Source: Savagea sp. (GTDB lineage Bacteria; Bacillota; Bacilli; Bacillales_A; Planococcaceae). From it: a DNA stretch of 7,776 nt. Below are positions 6,448 through 7,776 of the stretch, one piece after another. Every line of letters starts with the position of its first letter. Position 1 is the stretch's first letter. The DNA lies in NCBI GenBank assembly GCA_030152265.1, contig JASLHQ010000036.1, positions 1 through 7,776 on the forward strand. Direction: 5' to 3'. Made by a program: the position numbers and the translations under genes. A model generated the notes under the pieces. It had not been told where the DNA came from and made no database searches. It worked only from the letters and a program-made list of their open reading frames with translations.

Positions 6448-6921
6448 ATGACATTTTACAATTTCAAAATGCCCGACATTAAAGGAAATGAAGTCGATTT
6501 TGAGCAATTCCGAGGAAATATCATGCTCGTCGTCAACACAGCGAGTGAATGTGGATTTACACCTCAATTAGAAGGGCTCGAAACATTATACCAACAATAT
6601 AAAGAACAAGGTCTCGTCGTCTTAGGCTTTCCTTGTAACCAATTTGGTGGACAAGATCCAGGAAGTAACGACAAAATTGAACATTTTTGCCGATTCAATT
6701 ACGGCGTCACGTTCCCCAAGATTTCAAAAATCGATCTGAACGGAGACGATGAAGCGCCACTGTATACATGGTTGAAAGACCAAAAAGGCGGCATGTTCGG
6801 AGATAAAATTAAATGGAATTTCACGAAGTTTTTAATCGACCGTAACGGAGAAGTCGTCGACCGATTCGCGCCACAAACGAAACCGGAATCGATCGAAAAG
6901 CCGATTGAACAACTGTTGTGA
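6448..6921 (+). CDS. gpx: Glutathione-peroxidase-family thiol peroxidase (BsaA-like)
   Basis: This 157-residue thioredoxin-fold peroxidase reduces hydrogen peroxide and organic hydroperoxides in the cytoplasm. The peroxidatic cysteine is C35 in NTASECGFTPQ (30-40), not selenocysteine. The partner glutamine is Q69 in FPCNQFGGQDPG (61-72), and the Trp-Asn pair is W123-N124 in KWNFTKF. C81 in HFCRFNYGVTFP sits where the resolving cysteine lies in thioredoxin-dependent members, so thioredoxin is a more likely reductant than glutathione. It closely resembles B. subtilis BsaA. The ATG at 6448 is chosen because AAGGAAGG (6431-6438) ends nine bases upstream; an in-frame ATG at 6439 directly abuts that site. 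A sigma-B-like promoter lies just upstream, and read-through from the rib operon is also possible. A strong terminator follows. Confidence 0.93.
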   Translation: MTFYNFKMPDIKGNEVDFEQFRGNIMLVVNTASECGFTPQLEGLETLYQQYKEQGLVVLGFPCNQFGGQDPGSNDKIEHFCRFNYGVTFPKISKIDLNGDDEAPLYTWLKDQKGGMFGDKIKWNFTKFLIDRNGEVVDRFAPQTKPESIEKPIEQLL

Positions 6922-6981
6922 AGTAAAAAGAGATAGAAATGGAAGACGAAACTTCATAAAGCAATAAAATTTTCAAAAAAG

Positions 6982-7026
6982 AAAACGCATGAAATCAAAT
7001 TTTAATTGTTGATTTCATGCGTTTTT
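6982..7026. terminator. Bidirectional intrinsic terminator between the peroxidase and small membrane genes
   Basis: A perfect 17-bp stem (6982-6998 with 7009-7025) encloses a ten-base loop. It ends in five T on the plus strand and begins with four A, giving a T run on the minus strand. It can therefore stop transcripts from the peroxidase gene and from the convergent small gene. It is also the first clear terminator downstream of the rib promoter. Confidence 0.9.
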
Positions 7027-7042
7027 AAATTTTTTAAAGATT

Positions 7043-7246
7043 TCATTCTACCTCTTTTAACATTTTTTCGATGATGACTAAACGTTCATTTAATTCATCT
7101 ACACGCTTTTGCAAAGTGATTGTGCTCTGTTTTTCAAATAGTAATTTTTCTTCTGAACGTTTTTCCATGCGTTTCATATACTTGATTGCGAAGTAAATGA
7201 TTGCGATAGGAATAATTAAAAATACAATACTGAGTAAACCTAGCAA
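7043..7246 (-). CDS. Small membrane protein with C-terminal coiled coil, function unknown
   Basis: I do not recognise a named family. The frame gives 67 residues from a TTG at 7246. Residues 2-24 form one strongly hydrophobic segment. A basic patch (KRMEKRSEEK, 25-34) follows, then a heptad-like stretch at about 41-66 with I, L, V, L and M at repeating positions, typical of a coiled coil. The positive-inside rule puts the coiled coil in the cytoplasm. The start is doubtful: the only strong ribosome binding site, AGGAGG (complement of 7268-7273), lies 21 bases from the TTG but exactly six from an in-frame ATC (7259-7261), which would add five residues (MVSST) to give 72. The segment arrangement and downstream terminator support a real gene. 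It is transcribed divergently from glmS. Confidence 0.7.
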   Translation of the reverse strand: MLGLLSIVFLIIPIAIIYFAIKYMKRMEKRSEEKLLFEKQSTITLQKRVDELNERLVIIEKMLKEVE

Positions 7247-7261
7247 AGTTGAACTTACGAT

Positions 7262-7413
7262 AAGATCCCTCCTCTCAATTGGTACGCATAATGATTTCCT
7301 TATACAGAGACGTTTTAGACACTTCTGTATTTTTTTGCGTTCGTTTTGAAAATGCGTTTTAAATGATAAAAAACGTGGAATAGTAATGCAAAGAGTGTGA
7401 GGAGGAAAAAAAT
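7262..7413. promoter_or_regulatory. Divergent intergenic region between the small membrane gene and glmS
   Basis: The 152 bases must hold the promoters of both divergent genes. On the minus strand GTCTAA (7320-7315), 14 bases and AGGAAA (7300-7295) weakly resemble a sigma-B promoter. On the plus strand TTGCGT (7335-7340), 17 bases and TTTAAA (7358-7363) are a weak sigma-A candidate for glmS. An inverted repeat ATACAGA/TCTGTAT (7302-7308, 7324-7330) lies between them and is followed by a T run. GGAGG at 7401-7405 is the glmS ribosome binding site. The glmS ribozyme core is not present. Confidence 0.5.
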
Positions 7414-7776
7414 ATGTGTGGAATTACAGGATATATCGGAAATGACCGATTGGCGAAGCAACTTATTTTAGAAGGGTTGCGTCGTTTAGAATATAGAGGA
7501 TATGATTCAGCAGGAATCGCATTAGGTGGAGAAATGTTTGAAGTGGTGAAACGAGTAGGGCGTGTCGAACGATTAGCAGAAGCGCTAGAGCAAGTGGAAG
7601 AGTCAAATATCGGGGTCGGCCATACACGCTGGGCGACACACGGAAAGCCGACCGAACAAAACGCCCATCCCCATGTGAGTGCGGACGGTCGTTTTGCGCT
7701 CGTCCATAATGGCGTCATCGAAAACGCCGAAGCGCTCAAACAACAATACGTTGCGGACGTCGAATTTACATCGACG
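7414..7776 (+). CDS. glmS: GlmS, glucosamine-6-phosphate synthase, N-terminal part
   Basis: The first 121 codons are visible and the frame stays open to the window end; the full enzyme is about 600 residues. It makes glucosamine 6-phosphate from fructose 6-phosphate and glutamine, the entry step to peptidoglycan and teichoic-acid amino sugars. The visible part is the class II glutamine amidotransferase domain: MCGITGYIG with catalytic C2 (exposed after Met removal), LEYRGYDSAGIA (25-36), GHTRWATHGKP (69-79), NAHPH (83-87) and LVHNGVIEN (96-104). The ATG has GGAGG eight bases upstream. The SIS sugar-isomerase domains lie outside the window, so a related amidotransferase with another sugar partner is not strictly excluded, but the match to GlmS is close. 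Confidence 0.92.
   Translation, partial: MCGITGYIGNDRLAKQLILEGLRRLEYRGYDSAGIALGGEMFEVVKRVGRVERLAEALEQVEESNIGVGHTRWATHGKPTEQNAHPHVSADGRFALVHNGVIENAEALKQQYVADVEFTST

Noticed and set aside
7262..7413. glmS ribozyme in the glmS leader
   Set aside because: Expected by analogy with Bacillus, but no cleavage core or ribozyme stem pattern could be found by eye.
7359..7739. 126-codon open frame on the minus strand opposite glmS
   Set aside because: Low-complexity, serine- and proline-rich translation antisense to a well-conserved GlmS domain; a shadow of the real gene.
1..7776. Mobile elements, CRISPR arrays, tRNA or rRNA genes
   Set aside because: No transposase or integrase frame, no spaced repeats, no tRNA cloverleaf and no rRNA sequence was seen; gene order and composition look like ordinary chromosome.

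Overview
The window looks like a chromosomal segment of a low-to-moderate GC Gram-positive bacterium of the Bacillales. The reasons are strong GGAGG-type ribosome binding sites ahead of most genes, close similarity of the BioA, RibH, RibBA, peroxidase and GlmS proteins to Bacillus subtilis counterparts as I remember them, a riboflavin operon under an FMN riboswitch, and at least one good match to a sigma-B general-stress promoter. Exiguobacterium or a relative would fit the codon style, but I cannot settle the genus from the sequence alone.

Layout. Bases 1-1335 encode BioA of biotin synthesis, closed by a clear terminator. Bases 1463-2578 encode an AI-2E/YtvI-type membrane protein with its own promoter region and terminator. 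The 403 bases between that gene and ribD hold the terminator, an AT-rich stretch, a promoter and a complete FMN riboswitch. They lead into ribD-ribE-ribBA-ribH (2982-6379), tightly packed with a 19-base overlap or gaps of 10-12 bases. These four genes supply every dedicated riboflavin enzyme except the intermediate phosphatase: RibBA makes both precursors from GTP and ribulose 5-phosphate, RibD performs deamination and reduction, RibH makes lumazine, and RibE makes riboflavin. In B. subtilis terms they are ribG-ribB-ribA-ribH. No ribT follows.

A glutathione-peroxidase-family gene (6448-6921) follows ribH without a visible terminator but with a strong sigma-B-like promoter of its own. A long bidirectional terminator separates it from a small membrane/coiled-coil gene on the minus strand. 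A divergent 150-base region then leads to the first 121 codons of glmS, cut by the window end.

The gene content is ordinary housekeeping metabolism. I see no mobile element, phage gene, CRISPR array, tRNA or rRNA, and no candidate for a wholly new system. The points worth a second look are regulatory: the sigma-B-like promoters, the odd expression platform of the FMN riboswitch, an apparent non-canonical AUC start on the small membrane gene, and a glmS gene with no glmS ribozyme upstream.
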